Below, piece by piece: positions 35,601 through 44,795 of a DNA stretch of 64,000 nucleotides. Within the stretch, counting starts at the first letter, position 1. Every line of letters begins with the position of its first letter. The stretch covers positions 252,914 to 316,913 of the forward strand of contig NZ_KB905343.1 of the NCBI RefSeq assembly GCF_000378765.1, read 5' to 3'. The translations under genes were made by a program, and so were the position numbers. The stretch is from Psychroflexus tropicus DSM 15496 (lineage in GTDB: Bacteria; Bacteroidota; Bacteroidia; Flavobacteriales; Flavobacteriaceae). The notes below the pieces were generated by a model, which saw nothing but the letters and a program-made list of their open reading frames with translations, did no database searches and had not been told where the DNA came from.

Positions 35601-37403
35601 ATGAAAAAAATCTTATTCCTGCTTGTTGTTTTGACTCTAACCTCTGTTAAAGCTCAAAACCAATATTCGTTAAACAATTTACCTTCAAGTCTAACCAAAA
35701 GATCTAATTCTGTCATTAGGAGTCATGATATTCATTTAGAGATAAATGATTATGATGATATCTACATTAATGAAGATAAAGTGATTACGGTGCTCAATAA
35801 AAACGGGATGTCTAGTGTTGATTTATATGCTCATTATGATAAATCAACAAAAATTAAGAACTTAAAAGTAACAGTTTATAATGCTTTTGGTCAAGAGATT
35901 AAGAAATTTAAGGAAAGAGATTTCACGGATGTAAGTGCTGTGGCTAATTTTAGTTTATATCAAGACGATAGAGTGAAATATTTGGAGTATACCCCTGTAA
36001 GTTACCCCATAACGATTCGTTTTGAAAAAGAACTTAAATCCAATAATACTGCTTTTATTCAGAGTTTCAACCCCTACACTAATTATTACCAGTCTGTACA
36101 AAAGTCAACTTTTAAAATAAACAATAATGCAGGTGTAGAGCTGAGGTCTTTTGAAAATGATTTTGTAGATGAAACGGTCACAAAGACTTTAACTTCTAAA
36201 TCGCATCATTATGAAGTTAATAATCTACCTGCTATTCCCAGAGAAGCATACAGTAGTTCCTTAAGTTCTTTTACACCTAAGATAAGATTTGCTCTATCAA
36301 AGTTTAAATTAGAAGGTGAGACTGGTGAATTCAATAGTTGGAAAGATTTTGGTTATTGGCAATATCAACACTTACTTAGTGGTCAAGACGAGTTACCAGA
36401 GTCTACTATAGCTAAAGTTCACGAACTTACAGGAGGGCTTACAAGTACTGCCCAAAAAGCTAGAGCTATTTACAATTATGTACAAGATCAAATGCGTTAT
36501 ATAAGTGTACAAATAGGTTTAGGGGGGTGGAAGCCGATTTCAGCTGAAGAAGTAGATGAAAAAAAATACGGAGATTGTAAAGGCTTGACTAATTACACCA
36601 AAGCGCTATTAAGCGCTGCAGGGATTGAGTCTAACTATTGTGTGGTTAATGCAGGCACAGAAATTACTGATATAGAACAAGAATTTCCATCTATGCAAGG
36701 AAATCATGTCATTCTAAACATTCCTAATGAAGAAGGTTCTGATATTTGGTTGGAATGTACAAGTCAGGATATTCCATTTAACTTTTTAGGAACATTTACA
36801 GATGATAGGCAAGTATTTGCTGTTACTGCTTCTGGAGGTGAAATCATGAAAACCCCATCATTTACTGAAGAAGATAACCATCAATTTACCAAAGCAGAAA
36901 TCAAAATTAACCAGAAACTTATCAAGGCTTCTGTTGAGATTATAACTCAGGGATCTCAATATGATAATCGCTACCATCTCGAGGGAAAGAATCCAAGTGA
37001 AATCGAAAAGCATTATCAGTCTTATTGGGATAATCTAAAAGAATTGAAACTAAACTCTTATGCTTTCGATAATGATAAGCCTAAAATTAGCTTTACGGAA
37101 AAGGTGGATGTTCAGATTGATAACTATATCAAGATTTACGGTAATGATTTGATTTTAGATGTCAATCCATTCAATAAATTTCAAATCAGTTTACCAAAAT
37201 ATGATGAAAGAAAAACACCCTTTAGTGTTGAAAGAGGCTTCGTAGATGAAGATGAATTTATTTTTGATCTAAGTCAACTTTCTTTAAATGTTGACCTCGA
37301 AGATGTAGAACTCAATACTAGGTTTGGAACCTACAAATTGAACTTTCAAGTTGTCAAAAATAAATTGATTGTGAAACGCTATTTTAAGTTGAAAAAAAAA
37401 TAA
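35601..37403 (+). CDS. Secreted DUF3857 / transglutaminase-like protein, probably C-terminally frameshifted
   Basis: 600 aa to the TAA at 37401-37403. A signal peptide (residues 1-18, ending VKAQ) leads into a DUF3857 domain, then a transglutaminase-like core: Cys in KKYGDCKGLTNYTKALL, His in GNHVILNI, and the downstream WLECT. A beta-rich C-terminal domain follows. The function of the family in Bacteroidota is not known to me; DUF3857 proteins often pair with transglutaminase folds on the outer face. The last codons run into an A9 tract and a stop. Just after, in another frame, lie 30 codons that look like the missing end (see the entry at 37404). It is the first of two tandem paralogues. 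Confidence 0.85.
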   Translation: MKKILFLLVVLTLTSVKAQNQYSLNNLPSSLTKRSNSVIRSHDIHLEINDYDDIYINEDKVITVLNKNGMSSVDLYAHYDKSTKIKNLKVTVYNAFGQEIKKFKERDFTDVSAVANFSLYQDDRVKYLEYTPVSYPITIRFEKELKSNNTAFIQSFNPYTNYYQSVQKSTFKINNNAGVELRSFENDFVDETVTKTLTSKSHHYEVNNLPAIPREAYSSSLSSFTPKIRFALSKFKLEGETGEFNSWKDFGYWQYQHLLSGQDELPESTIAKVHELTGGLTSTAQKARAIYNYVQDQMRYISVQIGLGGWKPISAEEVDEKKYGDCKGLTNYTKALLSAAGIESNYCVVNAGTEITDIEQEFPSMQGNHVILNIPNEEGSDIWLECTSQDIPFNFLGTFTDDRQVFAVTASGGEIMKTPSFTEEDNHQFTKAEIKINQKLIKASVEIITQGSQYDNRYHLEGKNPSEIEKHYQSYWDNLKELKLNSYAFDNDKPKISFTEKVDVQIDNYIKIYGNDLILDVNPFNKFQISLPKYDERKTPFSVERGFVDEDEFIFDLSQLSLNVDLEDVELNTRFGTYKLNFQVVKNKLIVKRYFKLKKK

Positions 37404-37494
37404 CTATAACAAATCCGACTATCCTGAATTTGTAGATTTCTTCGATGATATAGCAAATTACGATTCTACCAAACTAAGTTTGAAAATTTCATAA
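37404..37494 (+). other. Out-of-frame C-terminal continuation of the first DUF3857 gene
   Basis: If the A run at 37392-37400 had eight A instead of nine, translation would read KKNNYNKSDYPEFVD and continue to a TAA at 37492-37494. The 25 residues after NKS match the end of the next gene product position for position: DYPEFVDFFDDI against DYKNLRDFYISL, and KLSLKIS against KIVLVKS. So this stretch is probably coding, cut off by a one-base insertion, slippage or a sequencing error. Confidence 0.7.
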
Positions 37495-37509
37495 GCAAAT
37501 ACCAAAATT

Positions 37510-39483
37510 ATGCAAAAACTCTTAACATTTACATTCCTGTTATTTAGTATTATTAATCTATTTGCTCAGCACAAGCCTAGAGAATTGAAAGAGGTGACAT
37601 TGGAAATGTTGCGAGAGCGCCAAAGCTCTTTAGATTCTACTACTGCTGCTGAAGTACTGTATGAAAAAGGCAAAGTTACTTTTTCAGTTTTAGATGGTTT
37701 TCAATACAAGTATGTGGTAGTAAGACGAATTAAAATTTACAATCAAGAAGGCTACGATGAAGCTAATGTTCAGATTCCTTATTTTGTTGGCGAACTCAAC
37801 TCTGATAGAGAGTCTGTTTCGAAAATTGATGGTTATGTCTATTACGAAGAAGATGGTGAAGTGGAACGAGACAAAATTAGAAACAGAGACGTTTTTGATT
37901 TGGACCTTAGCGAAATGTGGGAGGCCAAAAAATTTACAATCCCAAGGATACAAGATGGTGTAATCATTGAATATTCCTACACCATCGACTCTCCACATAT
38001 TAATAATCTTCCAAAATGGGTTTTTCAGGATGATATTCCGACTAGATACTCAGAATACACCACAAGAATTCCTAATGAATATATAGCATACAATATTAGG
38101 ACACAAGGTTACCTTGCTTTTGAGAGTTCTAGAAATATTGTAGAAGGGAATTTGTTTGTTGGTACAGGAACAATGAGAACTACGGTAGAGGAAACCATAA
38201 GCGTCGCCTTAGATGTGCCTAAAATAGAAGAAGAACCTTATCTCAATAACATCGATAATTATCTTCCAACCATTAGTTATGAGCTTTCTTCATTTAGAAC
38301 AAACAAGTACGGAACACAAAAATCAGTTGCTAGAACATGGGATGATGTAGTAAAAACCATGTCAGAATCAGACTCCTATGAAAGGGAATTAGCAAGGACC
38401 AGATATTTTGAAGACGATCTAAATCGAATACTTAAAGACCTTAGTTTACCTGAGGATAAAATGAATGCCATCTTTGAGTTTGTGAAGACTAAGATGACCT
38501 GGAATGAGAAAGAGCGAAAGTACACTAGCGATAAACTTCATCGAGTTTATGAAGAAGGTTTAGGCAACTCAGCAGATATTAATCTTATGCTTACAGCAAT
38601 GCTTAGAGCTGCAGGTTTAGATGCTAACCCTATAATTTCAAGTACAATATCTAAAGGGGTTCCCTTGTTTCCAACGCTGTCTGGTTTCAATTATGTATTT
38701 ACTCACGTCGATATAAATGGACAGGAATTCTTACTCGATGCCACTGAGGAATTTTCCTCGCCTAATGTTTTACCAAAGCGTTTATTGAATTGGAATGGAA
38801 CTGTAATAAAAGAAAATGGCTTTAAAACAATAGACTTAGTCCCCTCATTACATTCAAGCAAGAAATACCAAATACAAGCTGAGCTCAATGATAAGGGAGA
38901 AATACTTGGAAAGTGCAGAATAATCTCTCAGGATCAATTTGCTTTAAAAACTAGAAAATTAATTTATAAAAAAAGTCCTGAAGAATTAAAATTGAGATAT
39001 GAGAAAAATTTCAATGCAGCAAAAATCAATGATATATCCAGCTTAAATTTGAAAGACCGAAGCAAACCCTTGGTTGAAAATTTCTCATTTTCTGGAAAAG
39101 AGAAATTCGTCGAAGAAATCGGAAATAAACTTTACCTATCTCCGATGTTGTTTTTGAAAATGGAAGAAAATCCGTTTAAAAAAGAAAAAAGAATTTACCC
39201 AGTTGATTTTACCCATCCTAGGATTTTAGAATACTTTATCGTAATCAAAATACCTTCGGATTATAAGATCGATTACATACCAAAGCAAGAAATTCTTCAG
39301 CTTGGAAATGATGTTTCCAAATTAACCTACTTAGTTAATGGAAACCAAAACATCATATCTGTAAACGTTAAGCATGAGATTAACACACCAATAATTCTAC
39401 CACAAGATTATAAGAATTTACGAGATTTTTACATTTCTTTGATGAATAAAGAAAATGAAAAAATTGTTCTCGTAAAATCTTAA
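37510..39483 (+). CDS. Secreted DUF3857 / transglutaminase-like protein
   Basis: 657 aa. A signal peptide ends near INLFAQ. The DUF3857 domain (residues about 50-220, with KYVVVRRIKIYNQEG and VQIPYFVGEL) is followed by a transglutaminase-like domain. Its catalytic residues are altered: where the paralogue has DCKGLTN this protein has GNSADINLMLTAMLRAAG, with Ser-Ala in place of the catalytic Cys region, so it may be non-enzymatic. The C-terminus DYKNLRDFYISLMN aligns with the out-of-frame tail of the upstream gene. It is followed two bases later by the MazG-like gene. Confidence 0.85.
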   Translation: MQKLLTFTFLLFSIINLFAQHKPRELKEVTLEMLRERQSSLDSTTAAEVLYEKGKVTFSVLDGFQYKYVVVRRIKIYNQEGYDEANVQIPYFVGELNSDRESVSKIDGYVYYEEDGEVERDKIRNRDVFDLDLSEMWEAKKFTIPRIQDGVIIEYSYTIDSPHINNLPKWVFQDDIPTRYSEYTTRIPNEYIAYNIRTQGYLAFESSRNIVEGNLFVGTGTMRTTVEETISVALDVPKIEEEPYLNNIDNYLPTISYELSSFRTNKYGTQKSVARTWDDVVKTMSESDSYERELARTRYFEDDLNRILKDLSLPEDKMNAIFEFVKTKMTWNEKERKYTSDKLHRVYEEGLGNSADINLMLTAMLRAAGLDANPIISSTISKGVPLFPTLSGFNYVFTHVDINGQEFLLDATEEFSSPNVLPKRLLNWNGTVIKENGFKTIDLVPSLHSSKKYQIQAELNDKGEILGKCRIISQDQFALKTRKLIYKKSPEELKLRYEKNFNAAKINDISSLNLKDRSKPLVENFSFSGKEKFVEEIGNKLYLSPMLFLKMEENPFKKEKRIYPVDFTHPRILEYFIVIKIPSDYKIDYIPKQEILQLGNDVSKLTYLVNGNQNIISVNVKHEINTPIILPQDYKNLRDFYISLMNKENEKIVLVKS

Positions 39484-39485
39484 TT

Positions 39486-39812
39486 ATGAATATAGAAGAT
39501 GCTCAAAAGGCTGTAGATCGTTGGATAAAAGAACATGGGGTCCGTTATTTTGATGAACTTACCAATATGGCTCAGCTCACCGAAGAGGTAGGAGAAGTCG
39601 CCAGAATTATAGCCAGAAGATACGGAGAGCAAAGCGAAAAGGAGAGTGACAAAGCTAAAGATCTTGGAGAAGAGCTTGCAGATGTGGTCTTTGTTGTTTT
39701 ATGTTTGGCTAATCAAACCGGAATTGATTTGCAAAAAGCATTTGATGAGAAATTGAATTTAAAAACACAGCGCGATCACTACCGGCATCAAAATAACCCA
39801 AAACTGAAGTAA
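39486..39812 (+). CDS. MazG-like nucleotide pyrophosphohydrolase
   Basis: 108 aa. The all-alpha NTP pyrophosphatase metal site is visible: LTEEVGEVARIIARRYGE (ExxE) and LGEELADVVFVVLCL (ExxxD). It is a single-domain MazG/RS21-C6 type, probably hydrolysing dNTPs or aberrant nucleotides. Its stop and the next start touch, so it shares a transcript with the small membrane protein and aroA. Confidence 0.9.
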   Translation: MNIEDAQKAVDRWIKEHGVRYFDELTNMAQLTEEVGEVARIIARRYGEQSEKESDKAKDLGEELADVVFVVLCLANQTGIDLQKAFDEKLNLKTQRDHYRHQNNPKLK

Positions 39813-40070
39813 ATGTTTCAACGTGTGATTTCTGCTAAAGGCTTTTGGCGTTCTGTAATAAGTCTCGCTATAGGCTTTATTTTTATATACAATATTATCG
39901 ATGTTTGGATTGGCTATGATTTTGACTGGAAGCTGTATGCTGAAAACAGATTCGCTAAAGATAATTTACTTAGATTCTTTGTCGCCAATATTATGAGTGG
40001 ATTTGTATATGGTTTTGTTGTTACCTTTTTAAAATTTAGAGGTAATATCAAAAAAAATGATGCTCGATGA
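39813..40070 (+). CDS. Small membrane protein of unknown function
   Basis: 85 aa with two hydrophobic helices (about residues 11-32 and 52-72) and a basic C-terminus. It has no motif I recognise. It starts directly after the MazG-like stop and its TGA overlaps the aroA start (ATGA), so it is translationally coupled to both. The tight packing supports it as a real gene. Confidence 0.75.
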   Translation: MFQRVISAKGFWRSVISLAIGFIFIYNIIDVWIGYDFDWKLYAENRFAKDNLLRFFVANIMSGFVYGFVVTFLKFRGNIKKNDAR

Positions 40071-41278
40071 AGTTAAGCTATGCTCCTCCTCAGGCTCAAC
40101 ATTTTTCTTTTGATATTACTGGCTCTAAGAGCATTTCCAACCGCTATTTAATATTACAAGCCATTTTCCCCAATTTAGAACTGAATGGTTTATCGAATAG
40201 CGATGATACCCAGGTGCTTCAAAAGGCTTTATCTACGACAACACCTGTTGTGGATATTCATCATGCGGGAACAGCTATGCGATTTCTCACCGCTTATTTG
40301 TCTTCTAGATCTGGTTATGAAGTTACTTTAACAGGAAGCTCAAGAATGCAGGAAAGACCCATCGGAATCCTCGTTGAAGCCATGCGCGAGCTTGGAGCAG
40401 ATATTCAATATGAAAAGACCGAGGGTTTTCCGCCATTGAAAATCAAAGGCACAACCTTAACCAAAGACGAAATTTCTATTTCTGCTAATGTCAGCAGTCA
40501 ATACATAACAGCCTTAATGCTTATTTCACCTTCGCTTACAAAAGGCTTGAAAATCAGATTAGAGTCTAAAGTGACTTCTAAGCCTTATCTGAAAATGACA
40601 GCACAGGCGCTTCGGAATATTGGCGTAAAGGTCGATTTTGATAAAAACCAAATCAGTATCCAACCCAAAAGTGCAATTTCTGATAAAACTGTTGCAGTAG
40701 AATCAGACTGGAGTTCAGCATCTTATTTTTATAGTTGTTTAGCCTTACGAGATTTAGGGAGTATTGAACTTTCAACGTACTATAAAAACAGCTTACAGGG
40801 AGATTCTAAGGTGGCAGAATATTATAAACTATTTGGTATTCATACCGAGTTCCAAGAGCAGTCGATCCGACTTTCAAAAGAGGAAAACTTTCAAATTCCA
40901 GAATTTATTGAACTCGACTTGAATGATACACCAGACCTGGCTCAAACCATTGCTGTTAGCTGCTTAGGTTTAGGGGTAGAATGTTTATTAACGGGTCTTC
41001 ATACGCTCAAGGTCAAAGAAACCGATCGTTTAGTCGCTTTGAAAAATGAAATTGAAAAGTTTGGAGCTATCGTTGAAATCACTTCAGAATCTCTTCACTT
41101 AAAAGCTGAAGCTAATTTGAATTCAAATGTTCAGGTAAAAACCTACCAGGACCACAGGATGGCAATGGCTTTTGCGCCTTTAGCGATCAAAACAGGTTTA
41201 CAAATTTTAGAGCCAGAGGTCGTCTCCAAGTCATTTCCAAGCTTTTGGGAAGAAATGAAAATCTTAGGCATCTCGTAA
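40067..41278 (+). CDS. aroA: 3-phosphoshikimate 1-carboxyvinyltransferase (EPSP synthase)
   Basis: 403 aa. Visible active-site segments are GSKSISNRYLIL, GTAMRFLTAYL, MQERPIGILVEAM, SSQYITALML, ESDWSSASYF, VKETDRLVALKNE and DHRMAMAFAPL. It is shorter than E. coli AroA (427), and lacks the longer N-terminal lead; start choice is fixed by the ATGA overlap with the preceding gene. It makes EPSP, the precursor of chorismate. Confidence 0.95.
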   Translation: MKLSYAPPQAQHFSFDITGSKSISNRYLILQAIFPNLELNGLSNSDDTQVLQKALSTTTPVVDIHHAGTAMRFLTAYLSSRSGYEVTLTGSSRMQERPIGILVEAMRELGADIQYEKTEGFPPLKIKGTTLTKDEISISANVSSQYITALMLISPSLTKGLKIRLESKVTSKPYLKMTAQALRNIGVKVDFDKNQISIQPKSAISDKTVAVESDWSSASYFYSCLALRDLGSIELSTYYKNSLQGDSKVAEYYKLFGIHTEFQEQSIRLSKEENFQIPEFIELDLNDTPDLAQTIAVSCLGLGVECLLTGLHTLKVKETDRLVALKNEIEKFGAIVEITSESLHLKAEANLNSNVQVKTYQDHRMAMAFAPLAIKTGLQILEPEVVSKSFPSFWEEMKILGIS

Positions 41279-41322
41279 AATCTGCTATTACAAGCTTTTA
41301 AGCTAAATAAACTACAATTTAC

Positions 41323-41354
41323 TTGACAACGGCTATTCCGAGGTAGTATATTTG
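41323..41354 (+). promoter_or_regulatory. queA promoter: TTGAC and TATATTTG
   Basis: TTGAC at 41323 and TATATTTG at 41347-41354 have the same roughly 20-base spacing as the 35.6-kb promoter. The ATG is 22 bases after the box. Confidence 0.65.
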
Positions 41355-41376
41355 CGTTTTTAAAAAAATCTAGACT

Positions 41377-42432
41377 ATGGGAATGAAACTTTCACAATTC
41401 GACTTTACTTTACCTGATGATCTTTTAGCAGAATTTCCTTCAGAACATAGGGATGAAGCTAAATTAATGGTGGTAAACCGAAAAGATGGTTCAATTGAGC
41501 ACAAAATGTTTAAAGATGTCATCGATTACTTCGATGAAAAAGACGTCATGGTGTTCAATAATACCAAAGTTTTCCCTGCTAGGCTTTATGGAAATAAAGA
41601 AAAAACAGGCGCTAAAATTGAAGTATTTCTGTTGAGAGAGCTCAATCCTGAAACACGATTATGGGATGTTTTAGTAGATCCAGCCAGAAAAATAAGAATA
41701 GGTAACAAACTTTATTTCGGCGAAGATGAGAGTCTGGTAGCTGAGGTTATAGATAATACCACCAATAGAGGAAGGACCCTGAGATTTTTATATGATGGTT
41801 CTTATCAGGATTTCAGAGATAAACTGACCGAACTTGGCCAAACTCCACTTCCCAAATACATCAAGCGTGATGTTGTGCCAGAAGATGCAGAGCGTTACCA
41901 AACCATATATGCTAAAGAAGAAGGTGCTGTTGCTGCTCCAACGGCAGGCTTACACTTCTCTAAGCACCTCTTAAAACGATTGGAAATCAAAGGCATCGAT
42001 TTTGCAGAAGTGACGCTACACATCGGTCTCGGGACATTCAATCCTGTAGAAGTTGAAGATTTGTCTAAACATAAAATGGATAGTGAGCAAATCATGGTTG
42101 ATGAAAAGGCGACCAAAGTGATTAACGGTGCTAAATCTGAAAAAAGAAAAATATGTGCAGTTGGAACCACTGTGATGAGAACACTCGAAAGTGCTGTAAG
42201 CTCCAACCATCGTTTAAATGAGTATAATGGCTGGACCAACAAATTTATTTTCCCTCCCTACGATTTTAGTATAGCTAATTGTATGATTACTAATTTTCAT
42301 ATGCCAAAGTCAACGTTGTTGATGATGATCTCTGCGTTTGCAGGTCACGAATTGATGGAAAAAGCCTATAAAGAAGCCATCAAAGAAAAATATAAATTTT
42401 ATTCTTATGGAGATGCTATGCTGATATTGTAA
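41377..42432 (+). CDS. queA: S-adenosylmethionine:tRNA ribosyltransferase-isomerase
   Basis: 351 aa. Characteristic segments are [61 protein letters not shown] (20 residues) and [12 protein letters not shown]. It performs the penultimate step of queuosine synthesis. The second Met (ATG 41383) could be the true start. A terminator follows and is shared with the convergent rlmH. Confidence 0.95.
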   Translation: MGMKLSQFDFTLPDDLLAEFPSEHRDEAKLMVVNRKDGSIEHKMFKDVIDYFDEKDVMVFNNTKVFPARLYGNKEKTGAKIEVFLLRELNPETRLWDVLVDPARKIRIGNKLYFGEDESLVAEVIDNTTNRGRTLRFLYDGSYQDFRDKLTELGQTPLPKYIKRDVVPEDAERYQTIYAKEEGAVAAPTAGLHFSKHLLKRLEIKGIDFAEVTLHIGLGTFNPVEVEDLSKHKMDSEQIMVDEKATKVINGAKSEKRKICAVGTTVMRTLESAVSSNHRLNEYNGWTNKFIFPPYDFSIANCMITNFHMPKSTLLMMISAFAGHELMEKAYKEAIKEKYKFYSYGDAMLIL

Positions 42433-42454
42433 GCTAAAAACAAAACTTAAAACT

Positions 42455-42487
42455 AAAAAGCTGACATACATGAGTCAGCTTTTTTTT
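42455..42487 (+). terminator. Terminator between queA and rlmH
   Basis: AAAAAGCTGAC (42455-42465) pairs with GTCAGCTTTTT (42474-42484) and a T run continues to 42487. With A before and T after the stem it can end transcription from both directions. Confidence 0.85.
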
Positions 42488-42959
42488 ATTCGTGATGATA
42501 GGGTAAATTTTTCAAAATTGTAAACGCCCGGTAGAGTTGTTCTGTGAAAAATAATCTTACCATTTGGTGAGAAAACGTCATTTTGGAAAGTGCGAGTTGT
42601 TGATTTCCTCTTTTGTAGACTGAAGGCGAAAAACCGTAAGGTCCACCAATAACAAACACTAAATTTTTTAGGCCCGAATTCATTCGTTTTTGAAGCCAAC
42701 TTGCCATTTTAGTGGAGGTGTATTCTGTTCCTTGCTCATCCAAAAGGACAACAAAATCTGAAGTTGAGACTTTATTAAGTATCAATTCTCCTTCTTTTTC
42801 CTTTTGAAGTTCGATGTCCATGTTCTTTCTTTTTTTTAAATCTGGAATAAGAACAACATTGTAGTTGACGAAGAAAGATAATCGCTTTTTGTAATCTGCT
42901 ATCAGAGCTTCTAAATGCTTACTATCTGTTCTACCTACAAGGATAAGTGTGATGGTCAT
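42486..42959 (-). CDS. rlmH: 23S rRNA pseudouridine-1915 N3-methyltransferase
   Basis: 157 aa from ATG 42959, exactly the family length; the open frame continues 16 codons upstream but those have no family counterpart. The SPOUT knot motifs are VLLDEQGTEYTS, VFVIGGPYGFS and the C-terminal LSKMTFSHQMVR with YRAFTI and the closing PYHHE. It methylates the pseudouridine in helix 69 of 23S rRNA. It is divergent from nadC with 47 bases between starts. Confidence 0.94.
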   Translation of the reverse strand: MTITLILVGRTDSKHLEALIADYKKRLSFFVNYNVVLIPDLKKRKNMDIELQKEKEGELILNKVSTSDFVVLLDEQGTEYTSTKMASWLQKRMNSGLKNLVFVIGGPYGFSPSVYKRGNQQLALSKMTFSHQMVRLFFTEQLYRAFTILKNLPYHHE

Positions 42960-42974
42960 CCGTTCAAAAAAGTT

Positions 42975-42982
42975 TAACTTTG
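42975..42982 (+). promoter_or_regulatory. -7 box TAACTTTG before nadC
   Basis: TAACTTTG matches TAnnTTTG. The TTG codon at 42980 that would lengthen NadC lies in this box; ATG 43007 is preferred. Confidence 0.55.
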
Positions 42983-43006
42983 TTATGCACAAAAATAGAG
43001 AACCCA

Positions 43007-43864
43007 ATGATTAGTCAAAAGCAATTGGACGAAGAAATCCAGCTTATCATCAAAAATGCAATCCGAGAAGATATTGGCGACGGTGACCACTCGAGTTTGG
43101 CTTGCATTCCTAAAGATGCAACTGGTAAAGCCAAATTGCTTGTAAAAGACAAAGGCATACTAGCAGGGGTTGAATTTGCTAAGCAGGTTTTTGCTTTTGT
43201 GGATCCTTCGCTTAAGATGGAGGAACAGATGAAAGATGGCGATGAGATGCAGTATGGAGATATCGCTTTTTATGTATCAGGGCCGAGTCAATCCATATTG
43301 AAAGCAGAACGACTGGTCTTAAACGCTATGCAACGTATGAGTGCCATAGCCACTAAAACTTCTGAATTTTCAAAACTTCTATCCTCCTACAAAACTAAAA
43401 TTCTAGATACGCGTAAAACTACTCCTGGATTTAGGGCCCTAGAAAAACAGGCTGTAAAAATAGGTGGTGGTGAAAACCATAGGTTTGCACTCTATGATAT
43501 GATCATGTTGAAAGATAATCATATTGATTTTGCTGGAGGCATCACAAAAGCCATCGATAAGACATTAGCTTACCTGAAAACTAATGATTTGGACCTCAAA
43601 ATTATTGTAGAAGCCAGATCACTTTCAGAAGTAGAAGAGATTTTGAAATCTGATGGGGTATATCGAATCTTACTTGATAACTTTAGTTTCGAGGATACTA
43701 AAAGCGCTGTCAAACTTATTGATAATAGATGCTTGACAGAATCCAGTGGTGGGATAACCCTCGAGAATGTAGAAGACTATGCTAAGTGTGGCGTGGACTT
43801 TATTTCCAGCGGAGCTTTGATTCATTCGGTGCATAACCTGGACCTGAGTTTAAAAGCTATGTAA
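43007..43864 (+). CDS. nadC: Nicotinate-nucleotide pyrophosphorylase (quinolinate phosphoribosyltransferase)
   Basis: 285 aa from ATG 43007. Signature stretches are REDIGDGDHSSL, AERLVLNAMQRMSAIAT, ILDTRKTTPGFRALEKQAV, GGGENHRFALYDMIMLKDNH and a C-terminal SSGGITLENVEDYA. It makes nicotinate mononucleotide from quinolinate for NAD synthesis. It is one base before the YihY-like gene. Confidence 0.95.
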   Translation: MISQKQLDEEIQLIIKNAIREDIGDGDHSSLACIPKDATGKAKLLVKDKGILAGVEFAKQVFAFVDPSLKMEEQMKDGDEMQYGDIAFYVSGPSQSILKAERLVLNAMQRMSAIATKTSEFSKLLSSYKTKILDTRKTTPGFRALEKQAVKIGGGENHRFALYDMIMLKDNHIDFAGGITKAIDKTLAYLKTNDLDLKIIVEARSLSEVEEILKSDGVYRILLDNFSFEDTKSAVKLIDNRCLTESSGGITLENVEDYAKCGVDFISSGALIHSVHNLDLSLKAM

Positions 43865-43865
43865 A

Positions 43866-44792
43866 ATGGCCAAAGAAATTAGCGATACTCTTAAAAAAAT
43901 TCCAGTTGTAAGTCGTATAGCGTATTGGTCGAATCAATTAAATCTTCCAGGCTTAGAAGGCTTTACGCTTTACGATCTATTAAGTTTGTATACCAGCGGA
44001 ATTATTAAGGGCACGTTTTCTACCCGTGCAGGGTCTATCGCTTTTAGCTTTTTTATGGCCATTTTCCCCTTTTTGTTATTTATTTTAAACCTGATACCTT
44101 TTGTTTGGTTTATCGATGATTTTCAGCAGGAACTACTCAATTATTTAGAAGAGCTACTACCACCACAAACTTCAGGACTTTTTCAGGATATATTCTATGA
44201 TATTGCCAACAATCCAAGAGCTGGTTTATTATCTTTTGTGTTTTTACTTTCTGTATTTCTAATGTCAAACGGGGTCAACGCTATCTTTACTGGATTTGAA
44301 TTTTCATTCCATACCAAAATCAATCGTTCTATCATCAGACAATATTTTGTAGCGGTTGGAGTCGCTATAATTGTGGCCTTTTTATTGCTTATTGCAGTTA
44401 TTGCGACTGTCTATTTTTCGTATCTCATAGATCAGTTTAAAAGTCTTGGAGTGGTTGGGGATTCTATCGTGCTTGCAAAATATGGTCGCTTTGCAATATT
44501 AATATTAGTGTTGGTTTTAGGAATTTCGACCCTGTATTATTTTGGAACTAAAGAAGGTAGAAAAACCCGTTTTTTTTCGTTAGGTTCATTTTTTACAACG
44601 GTCCTGATCATTTTAACGACGTATTTATTCTCAATCTATGTAGAAAATTTTAGTGCTTACAACAAACTTTATGGTTCTATTGGAGCGCTCCTCATCCTCA
44701 TGTTATATATTTGGTTAAATTCAAATATTCTCCTACTTGGATTCGAATTGAATGGATCCATTTACAACCTTAAACAAAAATTGAAAACATAA
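43866..44792 (+). CDS. YihY/BrkB family membrane protein
   Basis: 308 aa, about six membrane helices. The family start RAGSIAFSFFMAIFPFLLF (about residues 57-75) and the C-terminal YGSIGALLILMLYIWLNSNI are distinctive. Early annotation as ribonuclease BN is not supported; the function is unknown. It sits between nadC and a secreted chalcone-isomerase-like gene with gaps of one and three bases. Confidence 0.9.
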   Translation: MAKEISDTLKKIPVVSRIAYWSNQLNLPGLEGFTLYDLLSLYTSGIIKGTFSTRAGSIAFSFFMAIFPFLLFILNLIPFVWFIDDFQQELLNYLEELLPPQTSGLFQDIFYDIANNPRAGLLSFVFLLSVFLMSNGVNAIFTGFEFSFHTKINRSIIRQYFVAVGVAIIVAFLLLIAVIATVYFSYLIDQFKSLGVVGDSIVLAKYGRFAILILVLVLGISTLYYFGTKEGRKTRFFSLGSFFTTVLIILTTYLFSIYVENFSAYNKLYGSIGALLILMLYIWLNSNILLLGFELNGSIYNLKQKLKT

Positions 44793-44795
44793 TTT

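Noticed and set aside
43866-44792. Ribonuclease BN for the YihY-like protein
   Set aside because: It is a multi-helix membrane protein with no nuclease motif; the name is an old misannotation for this family.
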